Source: Saccharopolyspora gloriosae (GTDB lineage Bacteria; Actinomycetota; Actinomycetes; Mycobacteriales; Pseudonocardiaceae). Taken from it: a stretch of DNA of 64,000 nt. The stretch spans positions 3,705,470-3,769,469 of the forward strand of contig NZ_CP059557.1 in NCBI RefSeq assembly GCF_022828475.1, read 5' to 3'. Below are positions 38,566 to 47,587 of this stretch, in pieces. The position numbers were made by a program, and so were the translations under genes. Within the stretch, counting starts at the first letter, position 1. Every line of letters begins with the position of its first letter. The notes beneath the pieces are model-generated. The model saw only the letters and a program-made list of their open reading frames with translations. It was not told where the DNA came from and made no database searches.

Positions 38566-39603
38566 ATGCACACCCGTCCCCTCGGACGCACCGGCATCCA
38601 GGTCAGCCCCTACGCCCTGGGCACCATGAAGTTCGGGCGAGCGGGCAACCCCGACCACAACGACTGCGTCCGCGTCGTCCACCGCGCGCTCGACGGCGGG
38701 ATCAACCTCATCGACACCGCCGACGTGTACGGCGGCGAGGGCGAATCCGAGCAGATCGTCGGGAAGGCGTTGCGCGGCCGCCGGGACGACGTCGTCCTCG
38801 CCACCAAGGTCAACGGCCCGATGGGACCGGGACCCAACCAGCGTGGCAACTCCCGCCGCTGGATCGTCTCCGCCGTCGAAGCGTCCCTGCGCCGCCTCGG
38901 TGTCGACCACATCGATCTGTACCAGGTGCACCACCCCGATCCGGCCACCGACATCGAGGAAACCCTGAGCGCGCTGACCGATCTGCTCCGCTCGGGCAAG
39001 GTGCGGGCCATCGGCCACTCCAACCTGCCGCCCTCGGAGATCGTCGAAGCCCAATGGGTGTCCGAACGGCGTGGGCTGGCCCGGTTCCGCTCCGAGCAGC
39101 CGCACTACTCGATCCTCAACCGAGGGGTCGAGCGTGAGATCTTCCCGGTCTGCCAGCGCTACGGCCTGGGCACCTTGGTGTGGAGCCCGCTGTCGCTGGG
39201 GTTGCTCACCGGTCGCTTCCGCAAGCGCGGCGGAGAAGCGGTCTCGGCCGCCAACCTGAACTGGGTACCTCGGCACATGACCGATGAGCGCAAGCTCGAC
39301 GCCGTCGAGGCGCTCCTGCCGGTCGCCGAGCAGGCCGGGCTGCCGATGGCCCACTTAGCGCTGGCGTTCGTCGTCGCCCACCCCGCGGTCACCTCGGCGA
39401 TCATCGGACCCCGCACCGTGGAGCAGCTGGACGACCTGCTTGCGGGAGCAGGCACCTCCCTGGATGACGACCTCCTCGATCGCATCGACGACATCGTGCC
39501 GCCGGGAACCGACGTGGGTCCGGTCGACGTGGCGTACGTACCGCCGCAGCTCCACCGGCCGGAGCTGCGCCGCCGCGCCGCGAACGACCGAGCCGCCGCA
39601 TGA
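38566..39603 (+). CDS. Aldo/keto reductase
   Basis: A 345-residue NADPH-dependent oxidoreductase of the AKR TIM-barrel superfamily. Catalytic residues are visible: Asp and Tyr in NLIDTADVYGGE (about residue 48-58), Lys in VVLATKVNG (about 86) and His in LYQVHHPDP (about 125). The cofactor segment AIIGPRTVEQLDDLL lies near the C-terminus. ATG 38566 is preceded by CAGGAGA. It is monocistronic, with no clear physiological partner. A degenerate repeat (copy F) follows. Confidence 0.9.
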   Translation: MHTRPLGRTGIQVSPYALGTMKFGRAGNPDHNDCVRVVHRALDGGINLIDTADVYGGEGESEQIVGKALRGRRDDVVLATKVNGPMGPGPNQRGNSRRWIVSAVEASLRRLGVDHIDLYQVHHPDPATDIEETLSALTDLLRSGKVRAIGHSNLPPSEIVEAQWVSERRGLARFRSEQPHYSILNRGVEREIFPVCQRYGLGTLVWSPLSLGLLTGRFRKRGGEAVSAANLNWVPRHMTDERKLDAVEALLPVAEQAGLPMAHLALAFVVAHPAVTSAIIGPRTVEQLDDLLAGAGTSLDDDLLDRIDDIVPPGTDVGPVDVAYVPPQLHRPELRRRAANDRAAA

Positions 39604-39611
39604 CGATCAGA

Positions 39612-39725
39612 TCGTCGCCAGGACAGCGGTTTCGCCGAGCAGGTGGGCCAGGTCAGAAAATGATCCCGCAGCGAGCAGGCCGCTGATGTTCGGTCACCCG
39701 CACCACTACGCGATTCACTCCGCAA
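39612..39725 (+). repeat. Dispersed palindromic element, degenerate copy F
   Basis: It matches the central and right part of copies B and C: CCAGGACAGCGGTTT, then AAAATGATCCCGCAGCGAG, GATGTTCGGT and CACTACGC-ATTCACTCCGC. The left arm and inner hairpin are lost. Its end runs into the last codons of the PucR-type gene on the opposite strand. Confidence 0.55.
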
Positions 39726-41268
39726 GATCGGGCTCGATGGCGCCGTCGTCGTGCAGGCGTATTGCGAAGTGCAGCTCGTAGCGCACCGAGGGTCCGTGCA
39801 GCAGGGATCGTTCGAGCAGGCGCTCGATGCGCACGATCCGCTTGCGCACTGCCGGAACCGACAGCTCCAGGGTCCGCGCCGCCGCTTCCAGCCGGGCGCC
39901 GCCGTCCAGCCACGCCCGCAGCGTGTCGAGCAGGTGCTCCTCGGCGGTGTGCAGGGGTTCGAGCTGACGCGTCATCCACGCCCGCACCTCACTGGTTCCC
40001 AGCAGATCCGGCAGCTCCGGACCTGCCGAGTCCGCCTCTGCCGACTCCACACCCGCCGGTTGCGCGCCCGCTTGTTGCGCGTTCGGTTCCGCCGACCGGG
40101 CCGCCAGGTGCAACGCCAGGTGCAACCGGGCCTGGGTGGGCAGATCTCGCACATCGCAGTCCAAGATGCGTTCGAGCTGCGCAATCCTGGACGTCAGCGT
40201 GTTGCGGTGGATCTTGAGCTGGCGGGCCGCACCGGTGCCGAAGTTCAGCCACGACCCCAGCGTGAGCTCCAGCGCCTCCGCGTCCGGGTCCTGCGTGCGG
40301 GCGGGTTCGAACGCCCGCAACGGCGCCAGGATCCGCGTGGCCCAGCTCTCCCCCGCCGGTCCGACGATCGCGGCGAGGCTCTCCTGGAAGGCGAACATCT
40401 CGAACGAACCGGTCCCGCCCCGAGCCGCCGCCAGCGCGTGGAACGCCTGCTCGTAGCCGACCGCCACCTCGCGCAGGGCCACGACCTGGCTCGCGCCGAC
40501 GCGAATCCGGTCCGGCCCCGCCACGACCTTGCGCACCAGTTCCTCGACGGCGTCGGCGAGGCGGTGATGCTCGTGCTCGCCCGCGGGCACCAGCACGATC
40601 AGGTGCTTGACGTACACCGGGCAGTGCACGATCCACGCCCGGTCGCCGGTGATCCGCGAGATCCGCGCCGCCAGCGAGTCCCGGTCCACCTTGCCCGCCT
40701 GGACCACGTACACCGTCAGGAAGGTCGGCAGCCGCGGGGTGAGGGTGCTCGCGACCCGCTGCGCGCTGTCCGGATGGCCCAGCATCAGCAGGTGCATCAC
40801 CACCTCGCGGATGGCGGTGGCGGCCTGGCCGACGCGCTGCGCCGACCGCAGTGCTTCGTCGGCTCGCCAGCGCATCCACAGCAGGCGTGCCACGTCCGCG
40901 ATGAGCCGATCGACGCCCTGGTACGCCGCCGCGCGTGCCGAGATCAGCAGGATCGGTGCGACCGGATCCGTGTCGATGGTCTGCACGGACACCATCCGAT
41001 CACCGTGGTGCACGGCTGCGGAGCGCGCCTGGCCGGCACGGATCCGGTTCAGGTCGGTTTCGATCGCCGCCAGCTCGGCCGCGTCCACCTGGGTGTCCGC
41101 CGGTGTCAGGGCACCTTCGGCGTCGACCAGCGCCACCCTTCCGCGCACGGCGTCGGCGACCCGGCGGATCAGCAACCGCGTGCCGTCCGGGCTCATCGCG
41201 TCGTGATGCAGACGGCGGAGCCGTTCAGCGTCGTTGTCCGGTTCGGTGAGTGAGTTCCGCTGCGGCAC
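39715..41268 (-). CDS. PucR/CdaR-type regulator with two C-terminal HTH domains
   Basis: A 517-residue regulator. A GGDEF-like middle domain (about 160-310) leads to a PucR-type HTH (about 345-400: LTLGSWLNFGTGAARQLKIHRNTL, in part, then RIAQLERILDCDV). After a linker rich in Ala and Gln a second, similar HTH follows (about 440-500: LLDTLRAWLDGGARLEAAARTL, in part, then VPAVRKRIVRIERLL). Most family members have one. It may control the CitMHS transporter gene next upstream on the same strand or a distant target. No ligand can be inferred. Confidence 0.8.
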   Translation of the reverse strand: MPQRNSLTEPDNDAERLRRLHHDAMSPDGTRLLIRRVADAVRGRVALVDAEGALTPADTQVDAAELAAIETDLNRIRAGQARSAAVHHGDRMVSVQTIDTDPVAPILLISARAAAYQGVDRLIADVARLLWMRWRADEALRSAQRVGQAATAIREVVMHLLMLGHPDSAQRVASTLTPRLPTFLTVYVVQAGKVDRDSLAARISRITGDRAWIVHCPVYVKHLIVLVPAGEHEHHRLADAVEELVRKVVAGPDRIRVGASQVVALREVAVGYEQAFHALAAARGGTGSFEMFAFQESLAAIVGPAGESWATRILAPLRAFEPARTQDPDAEALELTLGSWLNFGTGAARQLKIHRNTLTSRIAQLERILDCDVRDLPTQARLHLALHLAARSAEPNAQQAGAQPAGVESAEADSAGPELPDLLGTSEVRAWMTRQLEPLHTAEEHLLDTLRAWLDGGARLEAAARTLELSVPAVRKRIVRIERLLERSLLHGPSVRYELHFAIRLHDDGAIEPDLAE

Positions 41269-41464
41269 GGGGAACGACCTTATCGGCCGCGCTCGCGGCG
41301 TAGCGCGATCGGCCCTGGACAGCGCAGTACACCGCTGGCATATTCCAGCTGCCGCGAGCGCTCAGCCACGCAGCAATTTCTTACCAGCGACTCCGCTGAC
41401 TGGGCGAGATGAAACTTCCCCGGCTAGTGGATCAAGCTCTAGCCTTGGTTCTTCGCGGGGGCAT

Positions 41465-41497
41465 CGAGTTCGGGCGACCTGGGGGCGCCCGAACTCG
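41465..41497 (-). terminator. Second hairpin downstream of the CitMHS gene
   Basis: A perfect 12-bp stem (41465-41476 with 41486-41497, CGAGTTCGGGCG and its complement). It lies between the transporter terminator and the PucR-type gene. Confidence 0.55.
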
Positions 41498-41538
41498 GTC
41501 AGCACGGCCGCGCTTCTCCCGTGAGCGCGCCAGTACTT

Positions 41539-41580
41539 CACGCGGCAGGCGGGATCCTCCCCGGACTCGCCTGCCGCGTG
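41539..41580 (-). terminator. Terminator of the CitMHS gene
   Basis: Perfect 13-bp arms (41539-41551 with 41568-41580, CACGCGGCAGGCG and its complement), beginning four bases past the stop codon. The region 41269-41584 holds only these two hairpins and the PucR-type promoter. Confidence 0.75.
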
Positions 41581-41584
41581 GAGA

Positions 41585-42952
41585 TCAATGCACCGCGATC
41601 AGGCCCAGCGCCAGCCCGGCCGCGATGACGACCAGCGACACCAGCAACGCCCACTTGATCGCGAACCGGTGCTGGTCGCCGAGATCCACCTTCGCCAGCC
41701 CGATCAGCACGTACATCGCAGGCACCAGCGGGCTGAGCATGTGGATCGGCTGCCCCAGCAGCGAGGCCCGCGCCACCTCCATCGCCGAGATCCCGTGCTG
41801 CGCCGCCGTTTCCGCGAGGATCGGCACCACGCCGAAGTAGAAGGCGTCGTTGCTCATGAAGAACGTGAACGGAATGCTCAGCACCGCGATCACGATGCTG
41901 AAGTACGGGAACAGCGCATCCGGCATGCCGTGCAGCAGGTACTGCGCCATCTCCTCGATCATCCCGGTGCCCGAGAGCACCCCGGTGAACACCGCCGCGG
42001 CGAACACCATCGACACCACGGCGACCACGCTGTCCGCGTGCGAGGCGATGCGGGCCGTCTGCTCCTTGATGCTCGGGTAGTTCACGATCAGCGCGATCCC
42101 GGTCCCGATCATGAACAGCACCGCGATGGGCAGCACCCCGGAGATCAACGCGATCAGCAGCGCCACGGTCAGCGCCGTGTTGAACCAGATCAGCTTCGGC
42201 CGCAGGCTGTCGCGATCCGGTGCCAGCACGTCGAAATCTCCGCCGGAGCCCGGCGCGTCGCCGGTGCCAGCGGACCCCGTCGTTCCCAGGTCCGCGCCGG
42301 CCGCGCCCACTCCGGCCAGCGCCGGTTCGGCGATGCGGGACCGCAGCTTCGCCCGCTCCCGCAACCCGAGCACGTAGGCGATCACGAACACCGTCACCAG
42401 GCCTGCGGCCAGCGCCGGGATCATCGGCACGAACATCTCCTGCGGATCCAGGCGCAGCACGCTCGCCGCCCGCGCGGCCGGACCGCCCCACGGCACGACG
42501 TTGAGGATCGCGTTCGTCATGCAGGCCAAGCCCGTCATCAGCACCGGGCTGACTTCCAGCTTGCGGTAGATCGGCAGCAACGCCGAAACGGTGATCATGA
42601 ACGTCGTGGTGCCGTCGCCGTCGAGCGAGACCACGGCGACCAGGGCCACCGTTCCCATGATCAGCTTCAACGGGTCGTTGCCGGTGAGCCGGACGACCAC
42701 CCGAGCCACCGGGTCGAACAACCCCGCGTCGATCATGATCCCGAAGTAGAGGATGGCGAACATCAGCATCGCCGCGGTCGGCGCCAGCGAGGTGATGCCC
42801 TCGGTGACCATGTCGCCCAGATCAGGGGCGAAACCGGCTATCACCGCGAACATCGCGGGAATGACGATCAACGCGACCATCGGAGCCAGCCGCTTGCTCA
42901 TCACCAGATAGAGAAAGACCGACACCATTGCCAAGCCGAGCAACGCGATCAA
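41585..42952 (-). CDS. CitMHS-family metal-citrate/proton symporter
   Basis: A 455-residue membrane transporter with about 11-12 hydrophobic segments. It resembles CitM/CitH, which import citrate complexed with divalent metals. Family segments: VSLDGDGTTTFMITVSALLP near residue 95 and NAILNVVPWGGPAARAASVL near 130. A hydrophilic Gly/Ser/Asp-rich loop sits mid-protein (about 215-245). TTG 42952 is chosen because GGGGGG lies eight bases upstream and the N-terminus LIALLGLAMVSVFLYLVMSK is the usual start of the family. The divergent two-component system is of the citrate-sensing type. Confidence 0.88.
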   Translation of the reverse strand: MIALLGLAMVSVFLYLVMSKRLAPMVALIVIPAMFAVIAGFAPDLGDMVTEGITSLAPTAAMLMFAILYFGIMIDAGLFDPVARVVVRLTGNDPLKLIMGTVALVAVVSLDGDGTTTFMITVSALLPIYRKLEVSPVLMTGLACMTNAILNVVPWGGPAARAASVLRLDPQEMFVPMIPALAAGLVTVFVIAYVLGLRERAKLRSRIAEPALAGVGAAGADLGTTGSAGTGDAPGSGGDFDVLAPDRDSLRPKLIWFNTALTVALLIALISGVLPIAVLFMIGTGIALIVNYPSIKEQTARIASHADSVVAVVSMVFAAAVFTGVLSGTGMIEEMAQYLLHGMPDALFPYFSIVIAVLSIPFTFFMSNDAFYFGVVPILAETAAQHGISAMEVARASLLGQPIHMLSPLVPAMYVLIGLAKVDLGDQHRFAIKWALLVSLVVIAAGLALGLIAVH

Positions 42953-43022
42953 CGCACTACCCCCCTTCGAACCACGACGTGGCCCACGTAACACCGTTGT
43001 TCCATTTCGCGGAACCGTAGGT

Positions 43023-43038
43023 GTTGCACGCCTGCAAC
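43023..43038. promoter_or_regulatory. Inverted repeat in the CitMHS promoter
   Basis: GTTGCA-CGCC-TGCAAC has perfect six-base arms, 71 bp before the transporter start. It is a plausible site for the CitB-type regulator encoded at 44967-45635, but no consensus is known to me for this host. Confidence 0.35.
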
Positions 43039-43146
43039 GGGAGGGTTGCTGACCTTGTACACCTATTCCGCATTCGGCACGTTCTGCTCGTTCTGCTCAC
43101 CGACCGACCCGCGCATCGGCGAGCCACCGCGATGATCTTGTGATGT

Positions 43147-43329
43147 GTCTTGTCAGCGGCGAAGCCGCTGAGCAGCGACCAGCTCGAGCAAAAACACCAC
43201 CGGCGGGTTCTCGGCGTCTTCCTCGCGAGGACGGCTTTTCCCTCGTGGCGGAGCCACTCGGGAAAAGATCCCGCAGCGAGGAAGGCGCTGAGGTTCCACT
43301 ACCCGACCCACTACGCAGGTCATTCCGAC
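43147..43329 (+). repeat. Dispersed palindromic element, copy C
   Basis: About 183 bp inside the divergent region between CitMHS and its sensor kinase. Flanks match copy B. Its outer arms differ from copy A at the same positions on both sides (GGCGTCTTCCTCGC against GCGAGGAAGGCGC), so pairing is largely preserved although the sequence changed. The rest of 42953-43350 is promoter sequence. Confidence 0.85.
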
Positions 43330-43350
43330 GAAGCTGGTTAAAGTCGGTGC

Positions 43351-44970
43351 ATGTCGCGCCGTCCCATGCGGTTCGCGAGACAAGTGCTGGCGTTGCAGAT
43401 CGGACTGATCGTCCTGGTCACCGGCATCGGTTTCGGAGTCGCCGCCGCACTGCTCGATCGTGGTCTCGTCGACCAGTACGGGCAGCGCGCGCTCGGCGTG
43501 GCCCGCGCGGTCGCGGCCGACGACCAGCTCGCCCGCGCGGTCACCGATCCCGCGCTGCGACCGCTGGTCGCGGACAAGGCCGAACGCGCCCGGGCCGCCA
43601 CCGGCGCCCTGTTCATCGTCGTCACCGACGACCGCGGCGTCCGCCTCTCGCACCCCGTCGCCGAGGAGATCGGCGACCCCGTCAGCACCGACCCCTCCCA
43701 GGCCCTCGCCGGACGCGAGGTGATCAACGTGCAGCGCGGGACGCTCGGCTGGTCCGCGCGCGGCAAGGTCCCGCTGCGCGCCGCCGACGACGACGTCGTC
43801 GGCCAGGTCAGCGTCGGATTCGACGCGCGCGAGATCGACACCTCGTTCCTGCGCCTGCTCGGCACCTCCGCCGCGCTGGCCGCCGGCGCGCTGCTGCTCG
43901 GCATCGCCGGGTCCGCACTGCTCACCCGTCTGCTCAAACGGCGCACGCTCGGCCTCGAACCGCACGAACTCGCGGAACTACTGCGGCAACGGGAGGCAGT
44001 GCTCTACGGAATCGGCGAAGGCGTGCTCGCCATGGACGCCGCGGAGCGGATCACGGTGTGCAACGGGGAAACCGAGCGGCTGCTGGGCCGGCGCGTCGAA
44101 CCGGGCACCTCGGTCCGGGATCTCGACCTGCCACCGCGGCTGCTCTCGGCATTGCTGGCGCAACACCCGGTCGACAACCTGATCACGGTGACCGCGGACC
44201 GGGTGCTCGTGGTGCACCACCGCCCGGTGCGGCGCGACGGCATCGACCTCGGCGCGGTCGTCACCCTGCGCGACCGCACCGACCTGGACAAGCTCACCCG
44301 CGAGCTGGAGTCGGTGCGCGGCACCGCCGACGTGCTGCGGGCACAGCGCCACGAATTCACCAACCGGCTGCACGCGCTGTCCGGACTGTTGCAGACCGGA
44401 CACCGCCAAGAAGCAGAGGACTACCTGCAAGCCCTGTTCAGCGGTTCGATCGCCGGGCTGGGACCGGCGGCCGACGCGGTGCGGGACTCCTACCTCGTGT
44501 CCTTCCTCGGTGCGAAGAAGGCCGCAGCCGCGGAAAAGGACGTGGCGCTGGAACTCGGAGAGACCAGCTGGGTCGCCACCGGCGTGATCGCGCCCGTCGA
44601 GGTGACCACCGTGCTCGGGAACCTGGTCGACAACGCCTGCGACGCCGCCCGGTCCGGCGACCGCCGCCCGGCTCGGGTCGAAGTCGACCTGCTCTCGGAC
44701 GGCACGACCCTGCACCTGTCGGTTCTCGACACCGGAGCCGGTGTGCCCGACGCGCTGCGCGAGGAGGTGTTCACCGAAGGAACGTCCACAAAGGATGATG
44801 AGGGGCACGGCATCGGGCTGGCGCTGGCCCGGCAGGCCGCGCACAGCCTCGGCGGCGAAGTCCGGCTCGCCGACCCCGGCGGCGGAACGACCGGCCACGG
44901 GGCGGTGTTCGTGGCCCGGCTGCCCGGAGCGCTCGCAGCGGCGAACGAAGAACAGGAGACGAAACGATGA
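43351..44970 (+). CDS. Sensor histidine kinase, CitA/DcuS type
   Basis: A 539-residue membrane kinase. The first transmembrane helix is at about 14-34 and the second at about 170-192, flanking an extracytoplasmic PAS-like sensor domain (ALFIVVTDDRGVRLSHP) that binds citrate or dicarboxylates in this family. A cytoplasmic PAS domain (about 210-310) follows, then the phosphoacceptor box QRHEFTNRLHALSGLLQ (His near 333) and the HATPase domain (LVDNACDAAR, DTGAGVP, GHGIGLALARQ). The stop overlaps the response regulator start by four bases. It probably controls the divergent CitMHS transporter. Confidence 0.9.
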   Translation: MSRRPMRFARQVLALQIGLIVLVTGIGFGVAAALLDRGLVDQYGQRALGVARAVAADDQLARAVTDPALRPLVADKAERARAATGALFIVVTDDRGVRLSHPVAEEIGDPVSTDPSQALAGREVINVQRGTLGWSARGKVPLRAADDDVVGQVSVGFDAREIDTSFLRLLGTSAALAAGALLLGIAGSALLTRLLKRRTLGLEPHELAELLRQREAVLYGIGEGVLAMDAAERITVCNGETERLLGRRVEPGTSVRDLDLPPRLLSALLAQHPVDNLITVTADRVLVVHHRPVRRDGIDLGAVVTLRDRTDLDKLTRELESVRGTADVLRAQRHEFTNRLHALSGLLQTGHRQEAEDYLQALFSGSIAGLGPAADAVRDSYLVSFLGAKKAAAAEKDVALELGETSWVATGVIAPVEVTTVLGNLVDNACDAARSGDRRPARVEVDLLSDGTTLHLSVLDTGAGVPDALREEVFTEGTSTKDDEGHGIGLALARQAAHSLGGEVRLADPGGGTTGHGAVFVARLPGALAAANEEQETKR

Positions 44971-45635
44971 TCCGGGTACTCGTGGTCGAAGACGACTTCC
45001 GCGTGGCGCAGGTGCATGCCGAATTCACCGATCGGGTGCGCGGATTCCACACCGTCGGCATCGCGCACTCGGCCGCCGAGGCCCGCGATCTCATCGCCGA
45101 GCACCGTCCCGAACTGATCCTGCTCGACAACTACCTGCCGGACGGCCCGGGCATCGCACTGCTCGCCGAGCTCGACATCGACACGATCATGCTCACCGCC
45201 GCGTCCGACCCTGCGTCGGTGCGCGCCGCGCTCGCGGCCGGAGCGTTGAACTACCTGGTCAAGCCGTTCACCGCACACCAGTTGAAGGACCGGCTGACCG
45301 CCTACGCGCACTACCGGTCACGGCTGCCCGCGACCGACGGCACGGTCGACCAGGAGGAAATCGACCGGGCCATGCGGTCGCTGCGCGAAGGAGATCGGCC
45401 CGGTTCGCCCAAAGGCCAGTCCAACATCACCACCAAACTCATCACCGATGCGCTGCGCGCCGCCGACGCACCGAGATCCGCCGCCGAGATCGCCGACGAG
45501 CTGGGCATCGCCCGCGCCACCGCCCAGCGCTACCTCGCCGGACTCGCCCAAGACGGCAAGGTGACCATGACCTTGCGCTACGGAGCCAGCGGACGACCTG
45601 AACATCAGTACTCGTGGGCGTATCCCGCAGAATGA
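44967..45635 (+). CDS. Response regulator, CitB/DpiA type
   Basis: A 222-residue regulator. The receiver domain (1-120) has VVEDDFRVAQVH, the phosphoacceptor Asp near 54 in LILLDNYLPDGPG and the Lys in NYLVKPF. The C-terminal HTH region (about 150-205) includes AAEIADELGIARATAQRYL. This layout is typical of regulators of citrate and C4-dicarboxylate genes. It is coupled to the sensor kinase by a four-base overlap. Confidence 0.9.
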   Translation: MIRVLVVEDDFRVAQVHAEFTDRVRGFHTVGIAHSAAEARDLIAEHRPELILLDNYLPDGPGIALLAELDIDTIMLTAASDPASVRAALAAGALNYLVKPFTAHQLKDRLTAYAHYRSRLPATDGTVDQEEIDRAMRSLREGDRPGSPKGQSNITTKLITDALRAADAPRSAAEIADELGIARATAQRYLAGLAQDGKVTMTLRYGASGRPEHQYSWAYPAE

Positions 45636-45649
45636 TCTGCGTGGTGGGT

Positions 45650-45745
45650 CGGGTGGCGGGTTCTTGACGTGGGCTATGCGCTTCGCGCATACAAGCACGG
45701 CTACGCCGCAAGGCACGGCTCCGCCGCCAGGATTCGGTTTTGCCG
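45650..45745 (-). repeat. Dispersed palindromic element, partial copy E
   Basis: It holds the flank but not the nested core: GGCGGGTTCTTGACGTGGGC, a TATGCGC-TTC-GCGCATA hairpin and two of the GGCACGGCT-CGCCGC units, in the same order as in copy D (51001-51190). It lies between two convergent genes. Confidence 0.65.
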
Positions 45746-45780
45746 CCGGCACGATCACAAGATCGTTCCGCGTGGGGCCG

Positions 45781-46206
45781 TTAGGGGCTGGTGGAGGCTC
45801 CGGCGAGGTGGTAGTCGCGCAGCACGTGGAGCATGGCTTGCAGCGAGAGCTCGTCGGGGTTGCGGAGGCGGGCCTTTTCGGATGCGCGCAGGGACGCTGC
45901 CGGGTTCATGCCCAGGGCGCGCATCCACCGGGCGAAGTCCGGGTGGGACATGGTTCCTCGTGCCGCATGGGGGCTCAGGTCCAGCAGCGCCGTCAGCACC
46001 GGCGTGAGCAACCGGTTGAAGGCGGCCTCACCCTGCTCGAAAAGCAAATTCTCACATGCCTCGTGAAATCGATCCCGGCTGATCGTCGACCCCGCAGCGG
46101 CCGTCAGCGCGATGTACTCGAATAACCAACACAACGAGTTTCGCAATCTGTTCATGTCCAGCGGCGCACCGGCTCGAAATTCGCGGACCACTCGTTCCGC
46201 TTCCAT
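45781..46206 (-). CDS. Degenerate calerythrin-like EF-hand paralogue
   Basis: A 141-residue protein aligning over most of its length with the calerythrin at 50388-50921: WLFEYIALTAAAGSTISRD against GLFEYLANAGG, then LLFEQGEAAFNRLLTPVL against LIFEDGEAEFNKVLGPLV, FARWMRALGM against FASWLNAVGL and VLRDYHLA at the end. None of the Ca2+-binding loops keeps its acidic ligands, so it probably no longer binds calcium. The start is uncertain: ATG 46206, or GTG 46227 behind AAAAGGAGC, which would add a remnant of the first EF-hand. The function is unknown. Confidence 0.65.
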   Translation of the reverse strand: MEAERVVREFRAGAPLDMNRLRNSLCWLFEYIALTAAAGSTISRDRFHEACENLLFEQGEAAFNRLLTPVLTALLDLSPHAARGTMSHPDFARWMRALGMNPAASLRASEKARLRNPDELSLQAMLHVLRDYHLAGASTSP

Positions 46207-46351
46207 CGTCCAGTCGCAACGTTGCACCGCTCCTTTTCCTGCCGGCCTCCGCACCGTGGCCCGCGGCTCACATCTGCGGCCCATCACGACATGCACCATG
46301 ACCCCCACCTATTTCTTCCCCTGCATTCGGACCGGCGACGGAACCCTCGAA

Positions 46352-47128
46352 TCAGCCGACCTGGTGCGAGCCTCCGGGCAGCGCTTCCAAGAACGTGCGG
46401 AACGAATCCGGATCGACACCGAACGGTCCTTGCAATGGCTGCATGAGTTGCACCGAAAGGTAAATGGTGAGCCCGAGCGTCAGCGTGAGCAGCGCCATGG
46501 TGGCCACGTTCGCCGGACGGGCGCTGAGCCCGACCAGCAACGGGAACACGATCATCAGCACCGCACCGAGGACGCTCCCCACGAGCAGCACCGCGTTGAA
46601 GCTCTGGTCGTCGGTGGCCACGTCGACCCGTTCCCGGTGTCCCTCGTCGATCTGGCGCACATCGGCGAGCACCTGCTCCCGCGCCGACTTCAGCACCTCC
46701 GTGTCGGCGGGCAGCGCGATCGCCTCCGCCCGCAGCCCGACGAGCAGCCGGCCCGTCTCCGCGTCGGCCTGCCCCTGGCTCAGCGCACTCCACTCGTGCT
46801 CGGCGACCCGGTGGGCGTACTGCTGAGTCAGCGAGCGAATGGACTCGGCCTGCTCAGCGGGCACCGCGGCCACCTGCCAGTACGCGTCGTTGAGCGCGTT
46901 GACCTCTTGCTGTGCCGCCTTGTCGATGTCGTCGCCGTTCTGCCACGCGAACACGATGTAGAACGCGAGCAGCACGGTGAACAGCGCGTTGAGCACGCCG
47001 CCGACGAACGACTGCGAATCGGAGTCGGAGTCGCCCGCGGCGACCGCTTCGCGACGAGCGCTCAGCAACGTGACCGCGGCTACGCCCGCGGTGATCAATA
47101 CGAGCACCAGAAAGATTAGGAAGATCAC
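46352..47128 (-). CDS. DUF4239 (bestrophin-like) membrane protein
   Basis: A 258-residue integral membrane protein. An N-terminal helix (VIFLIFLVLVLITAGVAAV) and a second near residue 47-65 (GVLNALFTVLLAFYIVFAW) are followed by a soluble helical part. Two C-terminal helices (AVLLVGSVLGAVLMIVFPLL, then MALLTLTLGLTIYLSVQLM) complete it. This 2+2 arrangement and the NALNDAYWQVA segment match DUF4239 proteins, which are of unknown function. GTG 47128 with AGGAA seven bases upstream is chosen; longer frames add only non-conserved residues. Confidence 0.75.
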   Translation of the reverse strand: MIFLIFLVLVLITAGVAAVTLLSARREAVAAGDSDSDSQSFVGGVLNALFTVLLAFYIVFAWQNGDDIDKAAQQEVNALNDAYWQVAAVPAEQAESIRSLTQQYAHRVAEHEWSALSQGQADAETGRLLVGLRAEAIALPADTEVLKSAREQVLADVRQIDEGHRERVDVATDDQSFNAVLLVGSVLGAVLMIVFPLLVGLSARPANVATMALLTLTLGLTIYLSVQLMQPLQGPFGVDPDSFRTFLEALPGGSHQVG

Positions 47129-47587
47129 GAAATATCCGTTCCTGACGGCGACCGGCCGCCAACGCCGGTCGAACACGACCGGGCGACGTCGGCTTGTGCT
47201 GTGGGATGACCGGGACGAACCACTCGAAATGGCGCGGACCAAGCGGAGCCGGCTCTGGAGGCCGACTGGATATCTCCGGTCCACCGCGCAGAAGCCTACC
47301 TACCACGCTCCGTTCAAAGGAGGAACTTTCCAAGCGTCAGCCGCAAAATTCACCGAATAGGGTGATCTTGAACGATTGCCGAAACTGTTTGCCGAGCTAG
47401 CCGATTCCACTTACCGCAGCAGAGTGAAGACATCTTCGCTGGCCAACAAGTCCATTAGACCTAAGTGGACTTTCACTGAAGAGTGATCGAGCCTCGGATT
47501 TCGAGGTGCTACGGTTTTTACCGGTGCCGGATAAGACCGTGCCATCTCCGGCGATTCCAACGTTTTGCGCAACCCCGAGGGGGTGAG
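47129..47587. other. Divergent intergenic region, nothing recognised
   Basis: This stretch between the DUF4239 gene and the exported repeat-domain protein is less GC-rich from about 47290 to 47500 and presumably holds both promoters. I see no convincing operator, RNA or repeat. Confidence 0.4.
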
